Of a stretch of 64,000 bases of DNA, positions 57,846-64,000 are shown one piece after another. Origin of the DNA: Paenibacillus_G sp049942825 (GTDB taxonomy: Bacteria; Bacillota; Bacilli; Paenibacillales; NBRC-103111); the NCBI RefSeq assembly GCF_049942825.1, contig NZ_CP187970.1, positions 2,976,001 through 3,040,000 on the forward strand, written 5' to 3'. Within the stretch, counting starts at the first letter, position 1, and every line of letters begins with the position of its first letter. A program made the translations under genes and the position numbers. The notes beneath the pieces are model-generated. The model was not told the DNA's origin and did no database searches. It saw nothing but the letters and a program-made list of their open reading frames with translations.

Positions 57846-58892
57846 GTGTTTCAAGATATTTCGGTAGAGGAACTGCTTGAGCTCCAGCAGAAAAGGGAGC
57901 TGACGCTCGTCGACGCCCGGTCGCCGTCCGAGTATGAGGAGTCGACGATTCCGGGCAGTCTGAACATTCCGCTGTTCGATGACGCGGAGCGGGCCGAGAT
58001 CGGCACGATCTACAAGCAGGTCAGCGTCCAGGCGGCGAAGGACCGGGGGCTCGAGATCGTGTCGGCGAAGCTGCCGGCCTTCATCAAGCGCTTCGAGGCG
58101 ATCGACTCGCGCAAGGCGGTGTTCTGCTGGCGCGGAGGGATGCGCAGCAAGACAACGGCGACGGTATTGTCGCTCATGGGCATCCGTGTGTACCGGCTGG
58201 CGGGCGGATTCCGTGCCTACCGCAAGTGGGTCGTGGACACGCTTGAGCACTTCGAGTTCCAGCCGCCGGCTTACGTGGTGCACGGATATACCGGAGCGGG
58301 CAAGACGGAGATTCTGCGGCGGCTCAAGGCAGAAGGGTATCCCGTGATCGACCTGGAGGGCCTGGCGGGGCACCGGGGGTCCATCTTTGGGCAGATCGGC
58401 CTCAAGGCGAACAACCAGAAGACCTTTGAGTCCCTTCTGCTGCACGAGCTGCTGGCCTACCAGCATTCGCCATATGTCCTCATGGAGGCGGAGAGCAAGC
58501 GGGTCGGGAAGGTGGTGCTCCCTGATTTTCTCGTGAAGAGCAAGGAGCAGGGCATCCAGCTCTTCATCGACATGCCGGCCGAAGAGCGGGTGAAGCACAT
58601 CCTCGAGGATTACAAGCCTTGGGAGCATAAGGAAGCCTGCATCCAGGCGTTCGAGCATATCAAGCGGCGCATTCATACGCCGGTAGCAGCGGAGATTGAG
58701 GGCTGCCTGCGGGAGGGCAAGTTTGAAGGCGCGGTGCGGATGCTCCTTGAGCACTACTACGATCCGCGCTACGAGCACGCCTCGAAGCAGTATGACACGG
58801 AGCGGGTGACGCTGAAGGCCGCGAATGTGGAAGAGGCCATCGAAGCGATCAAGCAGCGCATACCGGCTCTCCAGCCCGAAGAACGGCGCTGA
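57846..58892 (+). CDS. mnmH: tRNA 2-selenouridine synthase
   Basis: A 348-residue enzyme (also SelU, YbbB) that replaces sulfur by selenium in 2-thiouridine at the wobble base of tRNA. The N-terminal rhodanese domain (about 1-125) has the catalytic Cys in VFCWRGGMRSKT; the second domain has a P-loop (HGYTGAGKTEIL) and HRGSIFGQIG with LEAESKRVG-type MEAESKRVGKV. Start GTG 57846 behind GGAAGGGG. It directly uses the product of SelD, 45 bases upstream, and ends the operon at a strong terminator. Confidence 0.95.
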   Translation: MFQDISVEELLELQQKRELTLVDARSPSEYEESTIPGSLNIPLFDDAERAEIGTIYKQVSVQAAKDRGLEIVSAKLPAFIKRFEAIDSRKAVFCWRGGMRSKTTATVLSLMGIRVYRLAGGFRAYRKWVVDTLEHFEFQPPAYVVHGYTGAGKTEILRRLKAEGYPVIDLEGLAGHRGSIFGQIGLKANNQKTFESLLLHELLAYQHSPYVLMEAESKRVGKVVLPDFLVKSKEQGIQLFIDMPAEERVKHILEDYKPWEHKEACIQAFEHIKRRIHTPVAAEIEGCLREGKFEGAVRMLLEHYYDPRYEHASKQYDTERVTLKAANVEEAIEAIKQRIPALQPEERR

Positions 58893-58969
58893 ATACGGCA
58901 CTTCCAGAACCAGGGTGCGGAGGCTTCAGGCACAAGATTCAAAGATTTTCGCTGAGCCTCTGCTCGCGA

Positions 58970-59005
58970 ATAGGTCCCCCGGTGATCCGGCGGGACCTAT
59001 TTTTG
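58970..59005. terminator. Terminator of the selenium operon
   Basis: ATAGGTCCC and GGGACCTAT arms, T-run on the plus side and A-rich on the other, so it may also serve the convergent gene that ends at 59006. Confidence 0.85.
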
Positions 59006-59404
59006 CTATGGGGTCTGTAAGAAGCGGGCAGCGGCCTGCAGCAGCAGATCCATGAGCCACAGGCACGCCGCCGCCGTGAAGGTGGAGGAGACAAGTATGT
59101 CCGCATACAGGAACAGAAAAGGATCTTGCTCCACCTTCATCAAGATTAGGAGAAGAATTCCAGCAGCAAGCAGATGGACACCAAGCCCTATGGCCTGGGA
59201 ACGAAATATCCCTTTTCCCCTGGATTGGATCCAGTCCGAAGCCAAAGAGCAGGGAACGCCGAGAAGCAGAAGTCCTGTGAGAAAGTACATCAAATATACC
59301 GGATAAGGTGCATAGCCATGAAAAACCGTGAGTGCCAGCGAGAGAAGGAATGAAGTCATGCCTGCGGCCAGCAGCTTCCGTAATACAGCCGCTCTGATGT
59401 TCAT
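59006..59404 (-). CDS. Small four-helix membrane protein, function unknown
   Basis: A 132-residue integral membrane protein with four hydrophobic segments (about 10-30, 37-57, 72-92, 98-125) and a conserved-looking LASDWIQSRGKGIF loop. A good site (AAGGAGG) precedes ATG 59404. I do not recognise the family. It is downstream of, and on the same strand as, the HxlR-type gene, 39 bases apart, so the two may be co-transcribed. Confidence 0.75.
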   Translation of the reverse strand: MNIRAAVLRKLLAAGMTSFLLSLALTVFHGYAPYPVYLMYFLTGLLLLGVPCSLASDWIQSRGKGIFRSQAIGLGVHLLAAGILLLILMKVEQDPFLFLYADILVSSTFTAAACLWLMDLLLQAAARFLQTP

Positions 59405-59443
59405 GTAAAGACGGCCTCCTTGGGCGCAGGATTCGTATGCAGG

Positions 59444-59824
59444 CTACGTCCGGCTGCCGGTCACTCCCGCATAATGCGTCATATGCTCTTTGCCCCAGTC
59501 GTACATCATCCGGATGATCGGCAGCAGGGACGCGCCGCGGACGGTAAGCGAGTATTCCACGCGGGGCGGAACTTCCGGATAAATACGGCGGGCCACGATG
59601 CCGTCTTCCTCCAGCTCGCGCAGCTGCGCGGTGAGGACTTTGTGGGTAATCTTAGGAAAGAGGCGCTGCAGGTCACTGAACCGCAGGGAGCCTTCCTGGT
59701 CCAGGTAATACAGGATGGAGATCTTCCATTTGCCGGAGATCAGGGAGAGCGTCAGCTCCTTCTCGCAGTGGAATTCCTTGCTCTCGAGCCGTTTCTTGAC
59801 TTCTTTCCTCAGGACGTCAGACAC
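59444..59824 (-). CDS. HxlR family transcriptional regulator
   Basis: A 126-residue winged-helix regulator of the HxlR/YodB family: HCEKELTLSLISGKWKISILYYLDQEGSLRFSDLQRLFPKITHKVLTAQLRELEEDGIVARRIYPEVPPRVEYSLTVRG is diagnostic. The conserved N-terminal Cys (about residue 20) is the redox- or quinone-sensing thiol in studied members. Start GTG 59824 is preferred since the longer frame to 59983 is not part of the family; an AAAGG lies about 12 bases upstream. It is divergent from an aldehyde dehydrogenase gene, which it may repress until electrophiles appear. Confidence 0.88.
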   Translation of the reverse strand: MSDVLRKEVKKRLESKEFHCEKELTLSLISGKWKISILYYLDQEGSLRFSDLQRLFPKITHKVLTAQLRELEEDGIVARRIYPEVPPRVEYSLTVRGASLLPIIRMMYDWGKEHMTHYAGVTGSRT

Positions 59825-60023
59825 GAGGGATCCCGCCTTTCCACTAAAATTATAGGCTGTTGAAAATAGGGGGAGACTGACAGGTTGGGGGCAAGTCCGG
59901 AAGACGTTCCTGCAAGAGAATGTCTCCAAGCAGGGGACGTGCGGGCAGAGCCGGGATGGACTGCGAAGCCACGTCCCGCCCATAAGTATCCTACGGGTAA
60001 CTACCGCACAAATAAGTGCATTC

Positions 60024-60069
60024 TTACCAAAAGCGCTTTCTTCTTTTAGAATACTTGTGAAAGCACTTT
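60024..60069 (+). promoter_or_regulatory. Aldehyde dehydrogenase promoter with two cre-like boxes
   Basis: TTACCA (60024-60029), 17 bases, TAGAAT (60047-60052). AAAGCGCTTT (60030-60039) fills the spacer and AAAGCACTTT (60060-60069) lies at about +8 to +17. The two are exactly 30 bp apart, a layout suited to CcpA repression. Confidence 0.5.
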
Positions 60070-60092
60070 ATTTCAAGAATGGAGGATCTTTC

Positions 60093-61574
60093 ATGAGCGA
60101 ATCGACGATGGCGCAGCGCAGCCGGCTGGACCTCTTCCTGCAGGGGACGAAGAAATTATTTATCGGCGGACAATTTGTGGAAGCGATTTCGGGGCGCACC
60201 TTCGATACGCCGAATCCGGCCACGGGAGAGACCCTGGCTTCCGTAAGCGAAGGGGATGCGGAGGACATCGATGCGGCGGTACGCGCTGCCCGCAGGGCTT
60301 TCGACGAAGGTCCCTGGTCCCGGATCAGTGCCGCGGAGCGGGGACGGCTGATGTACAAGCTCGCAGATCTCATCGAGGAGAACAGGGAAGAGCTCGCCAG
60401 GCTGGAGACGCTCGACAACGGCAAGCCGATCCGCGAGACACGCGGGGCCGATCTGCCTCTGGCTGTGGAGCACCTCCGTTATTATGCCGGCTGGACAACG
60501 AAGCTGATGGGACAGACGATCCCGGTCAGCGGCGATTATTTTAATTATACAAGACACGAGCCGGTCGGCGTGGTCGGCCAGATCATCCCATGGAACTTCC
60601 CGCTGCTCATGGCGATGTGGAAGATCGGTCCGGCGTTGGCCACCGGATGTACGATCGTGCTGAAGCCGGCGGAGCAGACGCCGCTGTCGGCGCTTTATCT
60701 GGCGGAGCTCATCCAGGAAGCGGGCTTCCCGGACGGCGTCGTGAACATCGTGCCGGGCTTCGGGGAGACGGCCGGTCAGGCCCTGGTGAACCATCCGCTT
60801 GTCGACAAGATCGCCTTCACCGGCTCAACGGAGGTCGGCAAGCTGATCATGCGCCAGGCGGCCGATTCCCTCAAGCGCGTGACGCTGGAGCTCGGCGGCA
60901 AGTCGCCGAACATCATTCTGCCGGACGCCGACCTCTCCCGTGCGATTCCGGGGGCGCTCAGCGGCATCATGTTCAACCAGGGACAGGTGTGCTGCGCGGG
61001 CTCACGCTTGTTCATCCAGAAGAAGGTCTACGACAATGTGATCGCCGATCTGGCGCTGCACTGCCGGAACCTGAAGCAGGGGGCGGGGCTGGAGGAAACG
61101 ACGGAGATCGGACCGCTTGTTTCCTCAGAGCAGCAGAACCGGGTTCTTCGCTACATCGAGCAGGGGCAGAGCGAAGGCGCCGAGCTGGTGTACGGCGGGT
61201 CGAATCCGTACGGATCGGGATATTTCGTGGAACCGACGGTGTTCGCGGATGTCCGCGACGAGATGACGATCGCCAGGGAAGAAATCTTCGGGCCGGTTGT
61301 GGCCGCGATGCCGTATGAGGATTTGGACGATGTCCTCGCCCGTGCGAATGCGACGGACTACGGCCTGGCCGCCGGTCTGTGGACCGAGAATATCAAGAAC
61401 GCGCACTACGCCGCCTCCCGCCTCAAAGCGGGTACGGTATGGGTCAACTGCTACAACGTATTCGACGCGGCCTCCCCCTTCGGCGGTTACAAGCAGTCCG
61501 GCATCGGCCGGGAGATGGGCTCGTACGCGCTAGACAACTACACGGAAGTCAAGAGTGTCTGGATTCAGCTGTAG
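60093..61574 (+). CDS. Aldehyde dehydrogenase
   Basis: A 493-residue NAD(P)-dependent aldehyde dehydrogenase of the DhaS/ALDH1-like group. The Rossmann motif FTGSTEVGK, general base Glu in LELGGKSPN, catalytic Cys in FNQGQVCCAGSR, and EEIFGPV with FGGYKQSGIGRE near the end are all intact. Start ATG 60093 after ATGGAGGATC; an upstream in-frame ATG (60057) is less likely. It is divergent from the HxlR regulator, and its promoter carries two cre-like boxes. A retinal/acetaldehyde-like broad substrate range is usual for this group; the actual substrate is unknown. Confidence 0.94.
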   Translation: MSESTMAQRSRLDLFLQGTKKLFIGGQFVEAISGRTFDTPNPATGETLASVSEGDAEDIDAAVRAARRAFDEGPWSRISAAERGRLMYKLADLIEENREELARLETLDNGKPIRETRGADLPLAVEHLRYYAGWTTKLMGQTIPVSGDYFNYTRHEPVGVVGQIIPWNFPLLMAMWKIGPALATGCTIVLKPAEQTPLSALYLAELIQEAGFPDGVVNIVPGFGETAGQALVNHPLVDKIAFTGSTEVGKLIMRQAADSLKRVTLELGGKSPNIILPDADLSRAIPGALSGIMFNQGQVCCAGSRLFIQKKVYDNVIADLALHCRNLKQGAGLEETTEIGPLVSSEQQNRVLRYIEQGQSEGAELVYGGSNPYGSGYFVEPTVFADVRDEMTIAREEIFGPVVAAMPYEDLDDVLARANATDYGLAAGLWTENIKNAHYAASRLKAGTVWVNCYNVFDAASPFGGYKQSGIGREMGSYALDNYTEVKSVWIQL

Positions 61575-61623
61575 CGGCTGCCCTGCGGAAGTCCTTCCGC
61601 AGGGGTGACGGCCGGCGTAGAAG

Positions 61624-61655
61624 TAACCCTCTGCCCTTGGGGCGGAGGGTTATTC
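61624..61655 (+). terminator. Terminator of the aldehyde dehydrogenase gene
   Basis: TAACCCTC-GCC and GGC-GAGGGTTA arms, then TTCGTGTT. Confidence 0.75.
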
Positions 61656-61865
61656 GTGTTCGCAGCAAAAGGAAGCCGGCAAGCTGGAGTCTTAGGGAAT
61701 GTGCCCAAGTCCCGTTATCCGATGTTTTTCCTCATAGGCAGCCGCTGAACCGCCATTCGGGCTGCTTTCGGGAGACGGACCGGCTGCAGGCAGTTTCGAG
61801 AGTTGGCTTCATTGATCTCCAGGCTGGAAGCTCCGATGTGTGAGGCTGCCGGCGGAACCAGGCTT

Positions 61866-61891
61866 GTTTCATAAGACGGGGGCCCGGATAA
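61866..61891 (+). promoter_or_regulatory. Sigma-B-like promoter candidate
   Basis: GTTTCA, 14 bases, GGATAA compares with GTTTAA-N13-15-GGGTAT (5 of 6 and 4 of 6). It lies ahead of a small protein and a GS39-like SDR, both of stress-gene type. Weak match. Confidence 0.3.
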
Positions 61892-61932
61892 GTATAAGAG
61901 TACCCAATTTGTGGAAGGAGGAGGTGTCAGCC

Positions 61933-62130
61933 ATGCCGTGGAGAAACGGGGACTATCCCCCATCCATGAAGAACATGGATCCGCAGATCCGCCACAAGGC
62001 CGTCGAGATCGCCAATGCCCTGCTGGAGGATGGACATGAAGAGGGACGGGCGATCGCCATCGCCACAGCCAAGGCCAAGGAGTGGCACGAGGCGCATGGG
62101 GGCGGTGAAGCCAGGGATGCGCCGAAATAG
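61933..62130 (+). CDS. Small conserved protein of MPWxxxDYP type
   Basis: A 65-residue soluble protein with an excellent GGAGGAGG site. It has the pattern MPW..GDYPPSMKN-MDPQIRHKAVEIANALLEDGHEEGRAIAIATAKAKEW that I recall from short, widespread Firmicute and proteobacterial proteins of unknown function, often beside general-stress genes. It is predicted to be mostly helical with a disordered tail. The stress-type SDR gene follows 151 bases downstream. Confidence 0.75.
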   Translation: MPWRNGDYPPSMKNMDPQIRHKAVEIANALLEDGHEEGRAIAIATAKAKEWHEAHGGGEARDAPK

Positions 62131-62281
62131 CCTGCAGTAGACGCCGGCAGGTTCAACACGGTCGAGAGGGCAAGGACCCTTGCCGGAAGGCGGCCATGAC
62201 GGATGCATGATGATGAATCGGAGCAGTGACCCATAAATCCCAAATTCATTCCTTGTTCTATAACCGAAGGGAGAGATAATC

Positions 62282-63151
62282 ATGAGCACGACGCAGAAAG
62301 AGAAAATGACGATGCCCGCACAGCACCAGGACCGCCAGCCCGGCGTGGAAAGCGAGATGACGCCGAAGCCGGTGGCCAAGGACCGCAAGTACAAAGGCAG
62401 CGGCAAGCTGCTCGGCAAAGTGGCGATCATCACCGGCGGGGACAGCGGGATCGGCCGCGCCGCGGCGGCCTGCTATGCTGCGGAAGGCGCGGACGTTGCG
62501 ATCATCTACCTGAATGAGCACGACGACGCCAAGGAAACGCAGCGCCTTGTGGAAGAGGAGGGGACGCGCTGCCTGCTGATCTCAGGCGACATCGGCCAGG
62601 AACCCTTCTGTTTCGAGGCCGTGCAGAAGGTCGTGGAGACATTCGGCAAGCTCGACATTCTAGTGAACAACGCGGCGGAGCAGCATCCGCAGCAGTCGAT
62701 CACTGAGATTTCGCAGGAGCAGCTTGAGCGCACGTTCCGCACGAACATTTTCTCGATGTTCTACATGACCAAGGCGGCGATGCCGCATCTGAAGGAAGGC
62801 GCGGCCATCATCAACACCGCTTCGATCACGGCATACCGCGGACAGCCGACCCTGCTCGATTATTCGTCGACCAAGGGGGCGATCGTCGCTTTTACCCGCT
62901 CTCTCTCGATGAACCTCGCGGACAAAGGCATCCGGGTGAACGGCGTAGCGCCGGGACCGATCTGGACACCGCTGATCCCCTCGACCTTCGATGCGGAGAA
63001 GGTAGCGGAGTTCGGCGGCTCCCAGCCGATGAAGCGTCCGGGTCAACCGGAGGAGCTCGGGCCGGCTTACGTGTTCCTCGCTTCGGACGACTCGTCCTAC
63101 ATGTCCGGCCAATTCCTGCACATCAACGGCGGCGAGATTATCAACGGGTAA
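62282..63151 (+). CDS. GS39/YhdF-like short-chain dehydrogenase
   Basis: A 289-residue SDR with the roughly 40-residue N-terminal extension (PAQHQDRQPGVESEMTPKPVAKD) that marks the general-stress protein 39 (YdaD/YhdF) group. Cofactor motif TGGDSGIGRAAA, NNAAEQHP, catalytic Ser (NTASITAYRGQP) and YSSTKGAI are all present, as is the PGPIWTPLIP loop. In Bacillus these genes belong to the sigma-B regulon; the substrate is not established. Start ATG 62282 after GGGAGAG. Terminator at 63258-63289. Confidence 0.93.
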   Translation: MSTTQKEKMTMPAQHQDRQPGVESEMTPKPVAKDRKYKGSGKLLGKVAIITGGDSGIGRAAAACYAAEGADVAIIYLNEHDDAKETQRLVEEEGTRCLLISGDIGQEPFCFEAVQKVVETFGKLDILVNNAAEQHPQQSITEISQEQLERTFRTNIFSMFYMTKAAMPHLKEGAAIINTASITAYRGQPTLLDYSSTKGAIVAFTRSLSMNLADKGIRVNGVAPGPIWTPLIPSTFDAEKVAEFGGSQPMKRPGQPEELGPAYVFLASDDSSYMSGQFLHINGGEIING

Positions 63152-63189
63152 GCATCCCCGGACCCAAATTACAGATTGAAGCATGACCT

Positions 63190-63213
63190 AACGCTTCAGC
63201 ATCCCGAAGCGTT
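63190..63213. other. AACGCTTC/GAAGCGTT hairpin
   Basis: Perfect 8-bp arms (63190-63197, 63206-63213) with an 8-base loop, no T-run, in the gap after the SDR gene. Confidence 0.5.
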
Positions 63214-63257
63214 CATAGATTCATCACCTGCGCGCATCCAACCCGGTGTGCGCCGGG

Positions 63258-63289
63258 AAAGGCTGCCTGACGGCGGCCTTTTTTTTATT
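63258..63289 (+). terminator. Terminator of the SDR gene, next to the second intron
   Basis: AGGCTGCC and GGCGGCCT arms (one T-G pair) with a TGAC loop, then TTTTTTTATTAT. The second group II intron begins about eight bases further on. Confidence 0.85.
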
Positions 63290-63296
63290 ATAAGGC

Positions 63297-64000
63297 GTGC
63301 CCAGCTAAGCACGCATCTTCTAGCCGGTGAAAGTCCGGTCGCGGGAGGGGCCAAGCCCCCGCGTAGCTTGGATACTTGCGTATGGCGAAATCTGTACGTA
63401 AAAGCGTATCGACGGAAGTGCTGTCAGAGACAGCGCGAGCAACATGTCAGGCCGTAACATGAAGTGAATCCTGCCGCGTCGTCAAAAAGGCCTCGCAAGA
63501 GGGAAAAGAGGAAGCCGAGTCTCGCCTATAAGGACGAAGGCCAAGGAAGCTGTATGGAACTTGGAGCTGCAGCGAAGAATCTTCCGGCGTATAGGGAGCG
63601 GCATGACATGAAAGAGGATGCAGTGAACTGGGGAGACCCTCCCCTGCACGGGAATTTTTTTTTTGAACCCGTAAAGAGACTCTCTATAAGCATGCACGGC
63701 GAAATGAGCAGTCTGCAGGAAGGGAGTCCGAGGGGCTCATACTACCGGGGAACGCAGGACAACACAATCTGCGGGAGGGAAGGGGCTCTGCTTTGTTCAT
63801 GTTTCTTAAGGAGGTACGAGTCAGTGAATGCCAAGCGGCTAACGACACCAAAGGAAAACGTTCAACAACTCCAAGAGAAACTAGGTCATGCGGCCAAGGA
63901 GAATAAGAAGCGTAGATTCCATGCGCTCTATGACAAGGTGTATCGGATGGATATTCTGAGGGAGGCATGGAGGAGAGTACGAGCCAATAAAGGATCGGCT
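63297..64000 (+). mobile_element. 5' part of a second group II intron (cut by window end)
   Basis: Begins near GTGCCCAGCTAAGCACGC at 63297 with GGTGAAAGTCCGGTCGCGGG, a typical domain I start. About 530 bases of intron RNA precede an LtrA-like reading frame at 63824. The sequence differs from the intron at 44382, so it is a different element. Class is not decidable without domain V. Confidence 0.82.
63824..64000 (+). CDS. Group II intron reverse transcriptase, N-terminal fragment (truncated by window)
   Basis: The first 59 residues of an LtrA-type protein: LTTPKENVQQLQEKLGHAA, HALYDKVYRMDILREAWRRVRANKGSA, the usual stretch before the reverse-transcriptase core (normally followed by GVDG). Start GTG 63824 lies behind TTAAGGAGGT. 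The frame is open to the window end. Confidence 0.88.
   Translation, partial: MNAKRLTTPKENVQQLQEKLGHAAKENKKRRFHALYDKVYRMDILREAWRRVRANKGSA

Larger units (their letters stand above)
61575..61932. other. Intergenic region after the aldehyde dehydrogenase gene
   Basis: A GC hairpin without a T-run (CCCTGCGGAAG with CTTCCGCAGGG, 61582-61606), the terminator at 61624-61655 and a possible sigma-B-like promoter at 61866-61891; no gene seen. Confidence 0.5.

Overview
The window looks like a chromosomal segment from a GC-rich Paenibacillus-type Firmicute. The support is indirect but consistent: Firmicute ribosome-binding sites throughout, a T-box in front of hisS, a purine riboswitch, cre-like and Spo0A-like boxes, LtaS-like and TagO-like envelope enzymes, several AraC/LacI/LysR sugar regulators, and group II introns. 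No rRNA, tRNA, prophage or CRISPR array was recognised.

Layout. Positions 1-5000: a decayed Cache-type sensor/AraC-like regulator (multiple frameshifts), a secreted alginate-lyase-like enzyme, a secreted SH3-NlpC/P60 cell-wall hydrolase and a small hydrophilic protein. 5200-17600 is rich in signalling: a sugar-binding lipoprotein paired with a chemoreceptor behind a sigma-D-like promoter, a MHYT-PAS-GGDEF-EAL protein behind two perfect Spo0A boxes, a LacI/oxidoreductase pair, a CheY-like regulator, a UPF0173 hydrolase with an in-frame TGA at a cysteine position, a GNAT, and a second GGDEF-EAL protein. 17700-31600: a heterodimeric ABC exporter, T-box-controlled hisS, an LtaS-like sulfatase, a DUF2087/GIY-YIG protein, an FHA-winged-helix regulator followed by a MurA homologue with Asp in place of the catalytic Cys, ndk, and an M29 aminopeptidase.

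31700-43700: an AraC/oxidoreductase divergent pair, an AbrB-family membrane protein, and a LysR-controlled operon for 3-hydroxybutyrate use (GntP-type permease, dehydrogenase, CoA-transferase A and B with a tiny overlapping ORF between them, thiolase). A cytochrome P450 follows. Downstream of it lies an array of about four 113-bp tandem repeats built from hairpins, and then a complete group IIC-type intron sitting exactly behind a Rho-independent terminator.

46300-64000: a purine permease under a guanine-type riboswitch whose terminator overlaps the aptamer, a TagO-like transferase, an AraC regulator divergent from tagaturonate epimerase (uxaE), and a uronate-isomerase-like protein that has lost its metal ligands. 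Next is a five-gene apparent selenium operon (PhnD/E/C-type ABC transporter, selD, mnmH), then HxlR divergent from an aldehyde dehydrogenase, a small stress-type protein, a GS39-like SDR, and the 5' part of a second group II intron cut by the window end.

The most interesting signals are: (i) the UGA in the UPF0173 gene, given that selD is in the same window; (ii) the selenium operon with its PhnDCE-like transporter; (iii) Spo0A boxes at both c-di-GMP genes; (iv) the ON-type layout of the guanine riboswitch; (v) the UxaC-like pseudoenzyme; (vi) the 113-bp hairpin repeat array; and (vii) two introns associated with terminators. Functional assignments come from reading motifs by eye; no database search was run.
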